Positions 10,138 to 23,729 of a DNA stretch of 64,000 nucleotides are shown here, piece after piece (position 1 is the stretch's first letter; each line of letters opens with the position of its first letter). The DNA is from Strigamia acuminata (lineage: Eukaryota; Arthropoda; Chilopoda; Geophilomorpha; Linotaeniidae): NCBI GenBank assembly GCA_949358305.1, contig OX442319.1, forward strand, positions 12,400,001 through 12,464,000, in the 5' to 3' direction. Below the pieces are notes generated by a model. The model did no database searches, was not told the origin of the DNA, and worked only from the letters and a program-made list of their open reading frames with translations. A program made the position numbers and the translations under genes.

Positions 10138-12199
10138 TGGGATAGAAAAAAATACGAAATTATTAGTGGAAAGAATCTGCTCATTAAATAAAAAAAAAAA
10201 ACACGAGAGGGAGCCGCTTTTTAACAATGAAATAAAGCAGTTTGGTCATTCAATTCATCTGGAAGCCTAATTTTGGACGTTAGAGAAGTGATTTCTCTGT
10301 ATCCTGAGTGCACGGTGATTAATTGAGAGATATGCATAAAGTTTTGAATTTAAAACTATTGAGTTTGATGGTGGTCGCGGATATTGTATGGGATGTTGTT
10401 AAAGTTAACTCTTTCCAACTTTGGAACCGATATTAGGAAAAAGTATGTCAAAAATATCAATTGAAAAAAAAAAATTTGAAAAACTCATTTATTATTTCAG
10501 AAATAATCTACGCAATGAATCGCTTCGATGGCTATTAATCCGCCAAATATTTGGAGAAAACCTTGACAACTGCCACCTAACGAGGGAAACCGGCATGACT
10601 GTTGCGTAAACACAACAGGAAGAGAAGAGTGATAAGAGCAGCAGTCGGATGTGATGTCGACTTGGAGAAAAAATTGCTTGTTAGTGTGTTGACTTGATAG
10701 AAAACAGGCATTTCAGAATTTTGTCTAAACTGGAGATCTAATTTCGACAGAAAGGTAAGTTAGAGCGGTAGCAGTAAGATAAACATTTGCGTCTATAAAT
10801 TAGAATGGTTTCAAAAACTGCAAACTGCCATTTTGAGTTGGAGAAAGCACGTCACAAAATCGACAATAGTTGATTAGATTAAACTAGAAAAGAAACGACG
10901 CAATTACTAGAGATCAAACTACAGGTAGTTGAAATAACACACACACTTCTCGTTTGCAGACCATTTAAACAAGCTGTTTACGTCGCCGTGTTTTCAACAA
11001 TTTTCAATAAGGAGACTTTTCTTCATATTTTAAAGGTAAAGTGAATTTTTTTTATTACCATTTAATCATAACTGCGGGAGGAAACGAATTGACCTGTTCT
11101 TAGAACCCAGAATTATGACTCTATTTGAGTAAAGTGAAAAGTAGGGCGCTCACTGCGATGATTGCTACCACTGTCTACTCTAAACTGTTAGACAACATTG
11201 AAGTACAACATTTGCATTAAAAATCATCAAATATAGTTTAGCACAGTTTAAACACAGTTCTTCTTTCTAACATAACCGATAAACAATTTGGTCCCTAGGT
11301 TATTTATGGTTATTTATGGTGATAATAATATGAATAGTTGTGATCTCGCTCAATTAATGAAAACTGATGAATATCTAAGGATTGAAGTGGATGTGAAGAA
11401 AAAAGACAACGTGTTAGCGTTCGCGTAAAACGGGAAGTGGGTCCGTTCCGTTAAAGTTTATTTACCGTGTAAGCACAGTGCGCCAGGTGGCACTCATACA
11501 TTAATGACATGAGGAAATAATCAAGTAAGATGCGAGTTTGTTTGACTCTAACTTGGCCCTGGTTTGTATTGTTGTTTATTAAGTTTACTGTGCTTCTACA
11601 TTTGTTTCGAAGAGTTCAGATGCATATACTTCCACTAAAACATTGGGTTATGTTTTGTTGGAAGTCGGCATTTACCCTGGATTTGACTGGCACGGATAAT
11701 ACTACCGAAAATAATAAAACTCTATATTATATTCGAATTTATTCAAAAACCTGCTTTTTTAATATTTTCTAAAAGTATTTGGTTAGAGCACCACTTCACC
11801 TAAACAATGGTGTTGTATTCGAACACAACATTATTCTATTATATTCGGTGGAAGACCATAGCAACAAGAGTAATCTTAGTTGCTCTCTTTTTATGAAAAT
11901 AAAACCACAGTGATAAACTATCGTAATCAGAATAACTGTTGAGTACGATCGATTTATGCAAGAAAAATTTGTGGATCTATTGCAGTGAAAGGTCAATGTT
12001 GGGATGGGTGTGTCTGTACAGAAGACTAAACGTCACTTGTGATATTACTTACAGATTGAACAGTTTTCAAGAAAAGCAATAACCAACAAGACATTTATAA
12101 TATCAATCAAAGGAGGTAAGCTTATAAGTATATTAATTTCGTATCATTACGAACAGCCATAAAACAGTTCATTTGAATATTTTGCAGAGATTTTATAAG
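10138..12199 (+). promoter_or_regulatory. duplicated upstream block and leader exons of NACHT copy 3
   Basis: This roughly 2-kb block is repeated upstream of copy 4 (about 17205-20600) and, inverted, upstream of copy 5 (about 28425-30480). Conserved splice donors occur (AGAAAG/GTAAGT near 10756). A noncoding exon at 12055-12115 (acceptor TTACAG, donor GGAG/GTAAGC) is followed by a 72-nt intron, 12116-12187. I could not locate the transcription start. No convincing protein frame is seen; a short frame at 11530-11772 is not preserved as coding in the paralogous block. Confidence 0.5.
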
Positions 12200-15100
12200 A
12201 TGGGTAACAGAACGAGCAGTAATGATAAATATAGTGGCAGTGGATATGTAGCAATGAACATTGAAGCTAAAACCGTAAATTTTAATAGGGAACCAACTAG
12301 TTCCACACCAGGTGCACAAGGTTAGCTTTAATCAGTTAGTAAATAAAAATTTACTATAACATTAAAAATAAAATGTAAAATAAAATTTAAATACTTTACA
12401 GCATCTGCTAGTGAGCCGACACAGCACATCAGACCCTGTTGTGTTGAGGACCAAGACTGCAGCAAACCTTGCGATGTATTTCAGAGAAAACTGAAGCAAC
12501 TTTATAGTACCTTAACTTTACCTAAAGTTGCTTGGGTGAAAGGCGGTCACGATTTGTCAATTGTGGAACATTTCATAAAACTCCAAATCACTGAATCGGA
12601 CAAATCAATAGAGATTGATGACATTTTCAAACCTGTAGAGACCACAAAACCAACAAGAATACTTGTTGAAGGGCAACCTGGATTTGGCAAAACAGCTGTA
12701 GCGACGAAACTAGCGTTCGACTGGGCCACAAACAAGGAATACATCAACTTCAAATTTGCCTTCTTCATACCACTTCGAGAATTACAACTAAGAAGTATCC
12801 AAGATGTTATTGCACAAATTGCGGATCACGTCGGTGTTAAAGGTGTTACCAGTGCTATCCAAATGGTACATTACCACGAGCAGGATACAATATTCATACT
12901 CGATGGATTAGATGAAATGTCAGTAGAAAAACGACATGAAATCATGAAACTACTTGATAAGCAAATATACGATGTTGCAACAGCAGTTCTATTCTGTAGA
13001 ACAGGCATGGTCGAGTTAAGAGTTGAAGAACAACCGCAATTATTCGGAATACCGACCAAACGTAATCGTTACGATAAGCGAATATCGATATTAGGTGTTA
13101 AAAGTGAAGATGCAAAGCGACAGTTTTTAATTAAATTTGTCCCAGAAGCCATTGTTGATGACATAACTCTATCTCTGTCATCTCAGATTGACTTATTTGA
13201 TTCGCCGCTTTTTCTGATGCTTATACCAGTAATACTGGAACAAGACAAAACCATCGGACAATTCGAAACAAAAACACAGTTTTACAAAAAACTGTTCAAT
13301 TCCGTTTTGAAGCACAGTTATGTCAAACGTAAATTAGAAATTGAAGATGAGTTTGATCTGTTTTGTTACAACGGTAGACTCAACATTATTCAGAAAGATA
13401 TGGTTGATTTTGGAATGTTATGTGCACAAAAAATATTGCAAAATGATTTGAAGTTCGACTGTGTTCATTTGACAAAAGAGGTTTATGAACTTGGGTTTTT
13501 GATCCAACATTCAGAAATAACATTCTTTAAGGAGTCAAGAAATCATTACGAGGCATTCCATATGTCCATGTTGGAATTTGCAGCTGCATTTGCACTCTGC
13601 ATCAACTTAAAATCCAACAAATCTACAAACAACGTTTATGATTTAGAACTAACTGTTAATCATTTTCTTGATACCGAAGGAACATCATTGGTCCTGCCCT
13701 TTCTCGCAAGTCTGATGGAAAATGACTTGGATCTTGTTTTGTGTCAAGTTGAGTTCTGCAGTTACTTATTTTCTTTGGAATTTGAGTTGACAAAAAAACT
13801 TGTTGCCGACTGTTCGACACATTCAATTACTAACAGCAAATATCTGAAAAGGATTATTCCGTGCTATTTATCAGCAGACTACACCACAAATAATCTAAGA
13901 CCAACCAATGATCTGATAAAATATGGAATTGATTGCGGTCAAATTAAGTCAATTGCATTTTGTGCTAATCCATCGTCAGAATTAGTCACAAATGAAAATG
14001 AGATTTGTCTGCATCTACACCTTTTATCACAAGCTGAATACTCGTTTATAGCACATTCTTATGCTCATTGCAAAATGCAACAAATCTTTTCATCCCCAGT
14101 TCCATTTGAACGTTCAATAAACGAATGTTTAAATTATGTTGCATCATCATCAGACATCGAATCTTGTGATGTGAAGATGCTCGGTACATATTCAGAAGAA
14201 TTTTTAGTAGCCACAACAAAGAATGAAAGATTCAACCAAATTAAATATCGATTCCTACGCGTTGAGATCAAAACAGAATTTGAGAAACAAATTGTCATAA
14301 AAATGCTTGCAAGAAATCAAATTCAACAGCTGTGGCTCGAAGGAAGCTTAAGCATAAACTTGAATGACTTTTGCTGCGCTGCTGCTCGTTCAACTGATTT
14401 GACCTTGCTGCGCTTAACAAAATGTACCATTAATTTAGAGGATCTTACCAACAATGGAACAAAGAAATACAAAAAGCTGGCAATCTGCAAATGTGCATTT
14501 GTTTCCAAGCTACCAGAACAATTTTTTAAGTTGGCCGTGCACCACTGGAAACGTAAAATGTCGCTTAATGAAGCAATAGCTAGAACAGAGCCTTCTCATT
14601 TGGATTGTGGTGAATTTGATTTAGATGATTTGATAACAAAACACCCAACATGGAGCGGCTTTAACTCTATTAAAAGGTTGGTGATACCATTTAATCCAGA
14701 TCAAATACACTTATACGAGAAGAATGCATTCTCTGCATTCAGAAATTTACAAATATTACATTTAATGTTTGCATTTGAACCAGCCAATGAGGAAGTAATT
14801 GCAAAGTGCATCAATAGTCTTTCAATTGTAAAATTGGTAATTGAAAACCCAAACAATGAGCGTTTAAATCTATTCAAATACATGAATGATTTGTGGATAA
14901 AAAAGAAACATTCTCATTTAAAAACTGTACAATACATTCATTCTCATTTTGGGGATTTTATGGTTTTTGTGTCACTGCTGTCTGAATTGTTGAAGGAACT
15001 CGGTAACAATTATTGGGATAGAGTGAATTTAGTTGCCAAAAAAAAATATTTGTGGAAAATTAGACAATATCTGAGCAATTTTGATGTCATTCACTTCCAC

Positions 15101-15280
15101 CCATACGATAATCTTGAAAGTAATACAGTCGATTTTGATTTTGATCCTCGTTTTCACAATGCCTCTTTTGGTGGTTCTGGATTTATTTATTTTAAGGACA
15201 CATATACCTATCCGTGTTATTATGATGTTCTTTCTGTATCAAGAAATTCCAAGAAGCCTGAAATTTTGGATATCAATTAA
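12200..15280 (+). CDS. NACHT-family NLR-like protein, copy 3
   Basis: The gene has two coding exons, 12200-12320 and 12402-15280 (81-nt GT-AG intron), joined in frame to 999 residues. The leader exon starts MGNRTSS, matching the M-G-x-x-x-S pattern for N-myristoylation and suggesting membrane attachment. After a short Cys-containing helical segment (LPKVAW about residues 79-84) comes a NACHT P-loop ATPase: Walker A GQPGFGKT at about 131-138, Walker B FILDGLDE at about 205-212. A helical region follows, then a C-terminal third with weak leucine-rich motifs (LTLLRLTKC, FRNLQILHL, LSIVKLVIEN) and a conserved VSRNS tail. NACHT proteins oligomerise on ligand sensing, typically in innate immunity; that role here is inferred. 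Polyadenylation signal TCAAATAAAAATT lies downstream. No death, CARD or TIR domain is seen. Confidence 0.85.
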
Positions 15281-17204
15281 AGCGTACCGAGTACTTTTAA
15301 TGTCAATAATTGTTGTAATGAAACCTCATTTTTCAAATAAAAATTTGTGACGTACCATCAAAGAAACCCACTAGAATCTTATTGAATAAATTTCACAATT
15401 GGGATAAGTTATTATTTTTTGAAAAACTATCGAACGACTGAAAAGTCAACCGCAAATAATGCCATAACACTTTTTTCTGGAAAATTACCGTCTCGTTTAT
15501 AAGATTGCATGTTTTGTTCAAATTTGTCGGGTCGCTTTCGTGCGTCGGCTTTTTTGCGAAGCTCGAATTTCTCTTACATTAATTACCAGAGTTTAAATAA
15601 AGTTGTTAACACGAGATAGCTTTTTTACTTGCACAAGTATAGTAACACGAGACACTCGTCCCGATGAAACTCATGGCACCGCCGCGAGTCGTGCAACTTT
15701 TGTCGTGCCACGTGGGCCAACACAAAGCTTTACGCACGGCTGTCGTGTTACGCTTTATTGGAGGCTCCTAGTGAGAGATGTCCTTAAATGAACTTTTTTT
15801 TTAAATTTACAAATTTAGTCATAGTTTTTCGTTTCATACAAAAAAATACCGTATATAGTTTTTTACATTTTTTTGATTAGTATTCCTCACTTACTGCAAA
15901 CTGACTCGTTCGATTAAATGTGTACGATTATTCGCTAAAAACGTATCAGTTTTCAAACTCCGACCTGTTAGATATGTCAAATTCTCACTGTTGATTCTGA
16001 ACTGAATTTCGTCAGTATGAGCCAATAACAAGGTCCTGATACTGGGACGCAAATGCGGACATTTCTCCACCATTAATTCGCTAAATGCAAAACACTCGAA
16101 TTAATTGACACGGCTTTTTGTGAATGCATCGCGATTGGCTCACATCTTGAATGGTGAAATGCCGAAGACAGGGTGCGCAGTTTAACGTGGATGTTATCGC
16201 ATGGGAATTAACTTAAGCTGGCATCGTGAGTTCTAATCTTGCAAGTTTGGATAATGATTGTAAAGACATCGGAAACTGGGATTTAGTTGCATAAATTTGG
16301 GAAAATCTGGGCGAGTTCCAAACTGAATTCTTGCTATTGCATATTTTTCTTTTGTCAATTCTATTGTCAATTCTTTGTGCTCGTGGTTGGTTCCGACTGC
16401 AATTTTACAAGTTCAACAGTGTCCTTTCCATGAATTTCTTGCAGTTTTTGGTTTAATTTCCAGTCACTTTTTTCTTGGAGTACTCTCAAATCCACCAACT
16501 CTTTCGTTACCGATTGCGGCGATTAAAGAAATTCGATTCCCCGATCCGTGACACCTTCGGCGAACGCCATGTATGTACAATTCCGGCCAAAGAAATTGTA
16601 CACTCTCTTGAAGTGCGGGCAGTGTTTAGAGACTAGAAGCACAAAGTGTCGTCGTTGCAAGCCGAAGTAGTGGAACTTAATTCTTGTGTAAGTATGCAAA
16701 TGATGTTATGAGAAACTCTTCTGTTTGAACTCGTGTGTTTAGCGATTAAATGCAAAGTGTTGTTGATACAGCAACTTCCATGTGCTGTTAATTCGTGCAC
16801 GTATGGAAATGATGTTATGAGAAACTCTTTAGTTTGAATTGATGTGAATCCGTAGCTGGCCGGAAATTTATACATACTTTGATGAAGAAATAACATTTTG
16901 ACGCTCTATATAAAAAAATAAAAATAAAGCAATTATTTAATTGAAATTACGTTGTATGCCCTAACATCATCATTCATCATCAGTCGTGCTCATGATCACT
17001 AAAGATTGGATATTTATGCAAAAATTCGCATTACACACCAAAAATTACATTTTATGCAATAAAAACTACTCCGTATAAAAATATGCAAAACAAAAATAAT
17101 TTAAGTAAGTCCATGAAGTGTTTTTGTTATTTGTTTAAAGTTTTAAAGCGTTTTTTTTTTAGTTTTTATTCATTTTTTTAGCGCGATTTATGCAAATGGG
17201 ATAG
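15281..17204. other. downstream flank of copy 3 and spacer with repeat relics
   Basis: 15281-15420 is the conserved 3' flank with a polyadenylation signal. About 15600-15790 holds a GTTGTTAACACGAGATAGC...CGTGTTACGCTTTATTGGAG segment, related copies of which lie at about 9725-9860 and 24235-24345, so it is dispersed. About 16690-16850 contains two direct copies of an ATGATGTTATGAGAAACTCT segment about 110 bp apart. The remainder is AT-rich with no supported gene apart from the minus-strand relic described separately. Confidence 0.4.
16395..16630 (-). pseudogene. possible decayed coding fragment
   Basis: Reading the minus strand gives a Cys/His-containing stretch (HCPHFKRVYNFFGRNC) and, after a stop, a helical stretch with DTVELVKLQSEPTTS. 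The latter resembles NDVELVKSLSEQNSV encoded at about 24950-25000 on the minus strand, so the two places probably hold relics of one gene or transposon. I do not recognise the family. Confidence 0.25.
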
Positions 17205-18856
17205 AGGATAGAGAAAAAATACGAAGTTATTAGTGGAAAGAATCTGCTCATCAAATAAAAAAATAAACACGAGAGGGAGCCGCTTTTTAACAATGAAATA
17301 AAGCAGTTTGGTCATTCAATTCATCTGGAAGCCTAATTTTGGACGTTAGAGAAATGATTTCTCTGTATCCTGAGTGCACGGTGAGTAATTGACAAGTGAA
17401 GTTTTGGATTTAAAATCATTGAGTTTGATAGTGGTCGCGGATATTGCATGGGATGTTGTTAAAGTTAACTTTGTCCAACTTTGGAACCGATATTAGGGAA
17501 AAGTATGTAAAAAATTTCAATTAAAATAAAGTAATTATATTTTTTTTAAAAACTTGAAAAACTTATTTATTATTTCAGAAATAATCTACGCAATGAATCG
17601 CTTGGATGGCTATTAATCCGCCAAATATTTGGAGAAAACCTTGACAACTGCCACCTAACGAGGGAAACCAGCATGACTGTTGCATAAACACAACAGGAAG
17701 AGAAGAGTGATAAGAACAGCAGTCGGATGTGTTGTAGACTTGGAGAAAAAATTGCTTGTCAGTGTGTTGACTCGATAGAAAACAGGCATTTCAGAATTTT
17801 GTCTAAACTGGAGATCTAATTTCGACAGAAAGGTAAGTTAGAGCGGTAGCACTAAGATAAACATTTGCGTCTATAAATTACAATGGTTTCAAAAACTGCA
17901 AACCGCAATTTTGAGTTGGAGAAAGCAAAACAAACTACACACAGTTATCACATTTATTCTAGTTTCTGCTCAGTTTACATATTCTTTAATAAACAGCATT
18001 TTAATAGGTTTTGTTTTATGAAGTTTCAACATAAAAAAAATAATTTTTTTTATGTTATAAAAAATTTTCACAACACCTTAGATAAGGTGTTGATAGAATC
18101 CACTCAACTCGTCACAAAATCGACATTACTTGATTAGATTAAACTAGAAGGCGCAATTACTAGAGATCAAACTTCAGGTAGTTGAAATAACACACCCACT
18201 TCTCGTTTGCAGACCATTTAAACAAGCTGTTGACGTCGCCGTGTTTTCAACAATATTCAATAAGGAGACTTTTCTTCATATTTAAAAGGTAAAGTGAATT
18301 TTTTTTTATTACCATTGAATCATGATTGAGGGAGGATACGAAGTAGTACTTGTAGAAATCAATAAATAATAAATACCCAGAATTATGACCCTGTACGGGT
18401 AAACTGCTCACTGCGATGATTGCTGCTACTGTCTACTCTAAACTGTTGGACAACATTGAAGTACAACATTTGCATTAAAAATCATCAAAAATAGTTTTAG
18501 CACAGTTCTTCTTTCAAACATAACCGATAAACAATTTGGTCCCTACATGTTCATTTAACAAACCATACGCCTCTGGAAAAGTTGTTATTGATGTATTACT
18601 CAATGGAAAGAGTAAGGGGAAAAAATGGAAAAAATGTTTCTAACAATTTCCACTTCATGGGTCAACTCGGATGGCATCCTTGTTTGAACATAATACTGTA
18701 CATACTCCAGCGGTAGTATCCTTGTTAATTCAAAAGGTTCTTAGGAACTCAGCCCTTTACTTTCTTTTAAAGGAATAAAGAAATCACTACCACACTGCAG
18801 TATTTTTGTGGTACTAGTACATGTGATTTGGTATTGTTTGTGACACTAAAGACGTA
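17205..18856 (+). promoter_or_regulatory. duplicated upstream block of NACHT copy 4 (first part)
   Basis: This is homologous to 10138-11300. Relative to that copy it has an insertion at about 17928-18115 that includes a CAACACCTTA/TAAGGTGTTG palindrome; the same insertion is in the inverted copy-5 block (about 29985-30110). The copy-4 and copy-5 blocks therefore share a more recent ancestor here. 18556-18850 is not matched elsewhere in the window and shows no gene. Confidence 0.5.
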
Positions 18857-20099
18857 CAGTAGCGGTCAAAAGTATGCATCCAAATGGTTTTTCTTGAATA
18901 ACTTTGATTTGGATTTGCCAAACGGTTTGTAATTTTAACCACTTATTACCAGCACCAAATAGAATATTCGTACGAAAAATTAGATCAATCCATTAATAAC
19001 TTTTTTTTTTATTGCCAAAAATGTCCAAATGCTGTGATAAAAAGTAAGCATTCAGTGTAGTTAACTTCACTCAAATAATACATGTGTTTATTAGCAATCC
19101 TGTTGAAAATCCATCCCCTGGGCATTTTTTTTTTTGCAAATGGTAACATTTGTTTTTCAAGAATGTCCCTGTACATAATTTTGTCCATGATGCCATCAAT
19201 ACGGAAAAGTGGGCCCATCCTCTCACGACTGAAACAGCCCCAAACCATGTTGCTGCCTCCACCATGCTTCACAGTCGGTTGCTGGTACCGTGGACGGAAT
19301 TTCTGGCCAACAGGACGACGAACATACTTTATTCCATCGGTCCAAAATAATAAGAACTTCGATTCATCACTCCACAGAACCTTGGCCCACTGTTTTGAGG
19401 TCCAATGTTTGTGCTCACGTGCAAACATCAGTCGGGCCTTCCTGTTTTTCTTTGAAATTAACGGTTTCTTAGCTGATCTTGTACCATGGAGTCCAGCATC
19501 ACTAAGTCTACGTTTTGTTGTAGAAACACTGACATTTATCTTGTAATCAGCCTTCATTTCAAGGTTTATGTTTGATGCATTTTTCGTGGGGTCAGCCATG
19601 GACAGTCTTTTAATCAACTTATCCTCTCTTGTTGTTGTTGCTCGAGGTCGGCCAGATTTGGGGGCTCGTTTCACTTCACCATGTTGCCTAAAACGTTTCA
19701 TATTTCCACTAATTGACCCTCCTGCAATCCCAAATTGACTTGCTGTTGCACTATAGGTATTTCCATCGTTTCACAATTGCATTCTTGATAGGAGAAGCTA
19801 AATATTTATGCTGAGCCATTGAGACTAGTGTATTGAATAGTCAAAAGGTCCAAATATGCAAATGTTGTGGCACTATTTATGCAATTCTCCCCAACATTGC
19901 AATGGATGCTTACTTTTGATCACAGCATTTGGACATTTTTAGCAATAAAAGAAAAGTTATTGATGGATTGATCCGATTCTTTGTACAAATATTCTATTTG
20001 GTGCTGGTAATAAGTGGTTAAAATTACAAACCATTTGGCAAATCCAAATCAAAGTTATTCAAGAAAAACCGTTTGGATGCATACTTTTGACCGCTACTG
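18857..20099 (-). mobile_element. Tc1/mariner transposon with about 190-bp terminal inverted repeats
   Basis: The ends CAGTAGCGGTCAAAAGTATG and its inverse are flanked by TA on both sides (18855-18856 and 20100-20101), the Tc1/mariner target duplication. The inverted repeats run about 190 bp with few mismatches. Total length is 1,243 bp, normal for the superfamily, although the transposase inside is deleted and frameshifted. It sits within the duplicated upstream block of NACHT copy 4 and is absent from the copy-3 and copy-5 blocks. Confidence 0.9.
19009..19815 (-). pseudogene. Tc1-type transposase, inactivated
   Basis: The main frame (19009-19701) encodes the second helix-turn-helix region (KSGRPRATT) and the first catalytic part of the DDE domain (WAKVLWSDESKF, GGGSNMVWGCFS). 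The N-terminus starts near 19815 (MAQHKYLASPIKNAIVKRW) and is separated by a 1-nt frameshift at about 19760. After PRGWIF the frame runs into the terminal repeat, so the second aspartate, the third acidic residue and the C-terminus are deleted. The protein cannot be catalytic, but the ends could still be mobilised by another source. Confidence 0.85.
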
Positions 20100-20610
20100 T
20101 AGCGCTGGTACACTACACCTGCGGTACAAGTATTCAGTTTTGATTGATTAAAATAGTATACATGATTGGATGTGTGGTGTCATATGACAATTTTGAATAT
20201 AACAGACACGGATAAGACCAATTACAAGAATATCTTAATTGCTCTCTTTTCATCTGGATAAAACCATAGTGATAAAACTACTGTAATGAGTATCATTGAT
20301 GAGAACGATCGATTCATCCAATAAAATGTTATTGATCCATTGCAAAGAAGTATCACTTTTGTGGTGGGTAATACTTCACAAATGAAAGCGTTTCCACTGA
20401 ACTATGTTTGCAATGAGTCTGTGTAGAAGGCTAAATTTAAATTCATTTTGTGAAATTCTTTACAGATTGAACAGTTTTCAAAAAAGCAAACACAAACAAG
20501 AAATGTGTAATAACAAACAAAGGAGGTATATGGTAAGTATTATAATTTTGTATCATTTACAAGTACTCACAGAACAGTTCTTTTGAATATTTTACAGAGA
20601 TTTTAATAAT
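20100..20610 (+). promoter_or_regulatory. leader region of NACHT copy 4
   Basis: A noncoding exon begins at 20466 after a TTACAG acceptor. The donor is TATG/GTAAGT (exon end 20532), with GGAG/GTATAT at 20524 as the homologous alternative to the other copies. The acceptor TTACAG at 20597 precedes the short leader before ATG 20611. Confidence 0.5.
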
Positions 20611-23600
20611 ATGGATAACACACCGAGCAACACTGATAAACTTATTGGCAGTGGATGTGCAGCAATACATATTGAAGCTAAAAAAGTTACTAACACGGTA
20701 ATAATCGAAAACAAACAAACTATTTTTACACCAGATGTACAAGGTTAGCTTCATTCACTCACTTGTTAGTGAATACAAATTTAAAGTAAAATAGTAATAC
20801 AGTATACATCTTTACAGCATCTGCTAATGGGGCGAAACAGCACATCAGAATCGGACCCTGTTGTGTAAATGACCAAGATGGCAACAAACCTTGCGATGTA
20901 TTTCAGAGAAAACTGAAGCAACTTTATAGTACTTTAACTTTACCTAAAGTAGCTTGGGTGAAAGAAGGCCACGATTTGTCAATTGTGGAACATTTTATCG
21001 AACTCCAAATCACTGAATCGGACAAACCAATAGAGATTGATGACATTTTCAAACCTGTAGAGACCACAAAAGCAACTAGAATACTTGTCGAAGGGCAACC
21101 TGGATTTGGCAAAACAGCTGTAGCGACGAAACTAGCGTACGACTGGGCCACAAACAAGGAATACATCAACTTCAAATTTGCCTTCTTCATACCACTTCGA
21201 GAATTACAACAAAGAAGTATTGAAGATGTTATTGTACAAATTGCGGATCACGTCGGTGTTAAAGCTCTTACCAGTGCTATCCAAATGATAAATTATCACG
21301 AGCAGGAAACAATATTCATACTGGATGGATTAGATGAAGTGTCGGTAGAAAAACGTCATGAAATTATGAAACTGCTTTATAAGCAAATGTACGATGTTGC
21401 AACAACAATTGTATTCTGTAGAACAGGCTTGGTCGAGTTAAGAGTTGAAGAACAAACGCAATTATTCGGAATACAGACCAAACGCAATTATTACGATAAG
21501 CGAATATCGATATTAGGTGTTAAAAGTGAAGATGCAAAGCGACAGTTTTTAATTAAATTTGTCCCAGAAGCCATTGTTGATGACATAACTCTATCTCTGT
21601 CATCTCAGATTGACTTATTTGATTCGCCGCTTTTTCTGATGTTTATACCAGTAATACTGGAACAAGACAAAACCATCGGACAATTCGAAACAAAAACACA
21701 GTTTTACAAAAAACTGTTCAATTCCGTTTTGAAGCACAGTTATGTCAAACGAAAATTAGAAATTGAAGATGACTTTGATCTGTTTTGTTACAACGGTAAA
21801 CCCAACATTATTCAGAGAGATATGGTTGATTTTGGAATGTTATGTGCACAAAAATTATTGAAAAATAATTTGAAATTTGACTGTGATCAGTTGACTGAAA
21901 AGATATATGAATTTGGGTTTTTGATTCGACATTCAGAAATCACATTCTTTAAGGAATCAAAAAATCATTACGAAGCATTCCATATGTCTATGTTGGAATT
22001 TGCAGCTGCATTTGCACTCTGCATCAACTTAAAATCTAACAAATCAGCAAACAATGATCATGATTTAAAACTAACTGTTAATCTTTTTCTTAATTCCAAA
22101 GGAACGTCACTGATACTTCCCTTTCTCGCAAGTCTGATGGAAAATGACTTGGATCTTGTTTTGTGCCAAGTTGAGTCATTCAGTTACTTATTTTCTTTGA
22201 ATTTTAAGTTGACATTAATACTTGTTGCCAACTGTTCGACACATTCAATTACTAACAGCAAATATCTGAAAAGAATTATTCCTTGCTGTTTATCGGCAAA
22301 ATACACCACACACAATATAAGATTAACCAATGATCTGATAAAATATGGAATTGATTGCGGGCAAATTAAGTCAATTGAATTTGATGCCAATCCATCTTCA
22401 GAATTAGTCACAAATGAAAATGAGATTCGTTTGCATCTACAACTTTTAACAGAAGTTGAAGAGACGTTTGTAGCACATTCATATGCTCATTGCAAAATGC
22501 AACAAATCTTTTCATCCCCAGTTCCATTTGGTGGTACAATAAACGAATGTCTAAATTATGTTGCATCATCATCACACATCGAATATTGTGATGTGAGCAT
22601 TTTGGGTTTAGTTGAGTATAAATCAAGCTCACGTCCCAAGACTAGCGTGAATTCAAGAGAATTTTTAGTAGCAACAACACAGAATGAAAGATTCAACCAA
22701 ATTAAATATCGACATTTAAACGTTGAGATAAGCTCGGAATTTGAGAAAGAAATTGTCGTAAGACTGCTTGAAAAAAATCAAATTCAACAACTGAAGCTCC
22801 GAGGATCCTTAAGCATAAACATGAGTGACTTTTGCTGCGCTGCTGCTCGTTCAACTGATTTGACCGTGCTGTGCTTAACAAATTGTACCATTAATATAGA
22901 TGATCTTACCAACAATGGAACAAAGAAATACACAAATCTGGCAATGTGCGAATGTGCATTTGTTTCTAAGCTACCAGTACAATTTTTTAATTTGGTCGTG
23001 TACCACCGGGACCATAAAATGTCGCTTGATGAAGCAATAACTAGAACAGAGCCTTCTCATTTGGTTTGTGATGAATTTGATTTAAATGATTTGATTACAA
23101 AACACCCAACATGGCGTGGTTTTAACACTGTTAAAAGGTTGTTGATACCATTTAATCCAGATCAAATACACTTATATGAGATGAATGCATTCTCGGCATT
23201 CAGAAATTTACAAATATTTTATATAAAGTTTGATTCTAAACCAGCCAATGAGGAAGTAATTGCAAAGTGCATCAATAATCTTTCAATTGTAAAATTGGTA
23301 GTTGAAAACCGGCTGGTTCAGCATTTAAATCTATTCAAATATATGAATGATTTGTGGATGAAAAAGAAACATTCTCATTTAAAAACTGTACAATACATTC
23401 AACATAAATTTGGGGCTTTTACAGGTTTTGAGTCAACGCTGCCTGAATTGTTGAAGGGACTTGGTCACAATTATTGGGATAAAGTGAATTTATTTGCCGA
23501 TAAAAAAGATTTGTGGAAAATTAGACAATATCTGACCAATTTTGATGTCATTCACTTCCACCCAAACGATAATTTTGAAAGTAATACAGTCGATTTTGAT

Positions 23601-23729
23601 TTTGATCCTCGTTTTCACTATACTTGTTATCATATTGTTGGTGTTTCGAAATTTACCACCACGTGTTTTTATGATGTTTTTTCTGTAACAAGAAATTCCA
23701 AGAAGCCTGAAATTGTAAATATCAATTAA
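20611..23729 (+). CDS. NACHT-family NLR-like protein, copy 4, without the myristoylation glycine
   Basis: Coding exons 20611-20743 and 20818-23729 (74-nt intron) join in frame to 1,014 residues. The architecture matches copy 3: Walker A GQPGFGKT, Walker B FILDGLDE, helical middle, degenerate leucine-rich C-terminus and FSVTRNS tail. The leader exon reads MDNTPSN, so Gly2 of the putative myristoylation signal is Asp here; this copy would not be lipidated at that site and may be cytosolic. A copy-specific insertion (VEYKSSSRPKTSVNS, about 22610-22655) lies in the region joining the helical part to the leucine-rich part. The frame is intact throughout, implying recent or ongoing function. Confidence 0.85.

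Noticed and set aside
11530-11772. 80-codon frame with hydrophobic start upstream of NACHT copy 3
   Set aside because: The paralogous region at 28962-29162 does not keep the frame, so it is not under coding constraint.
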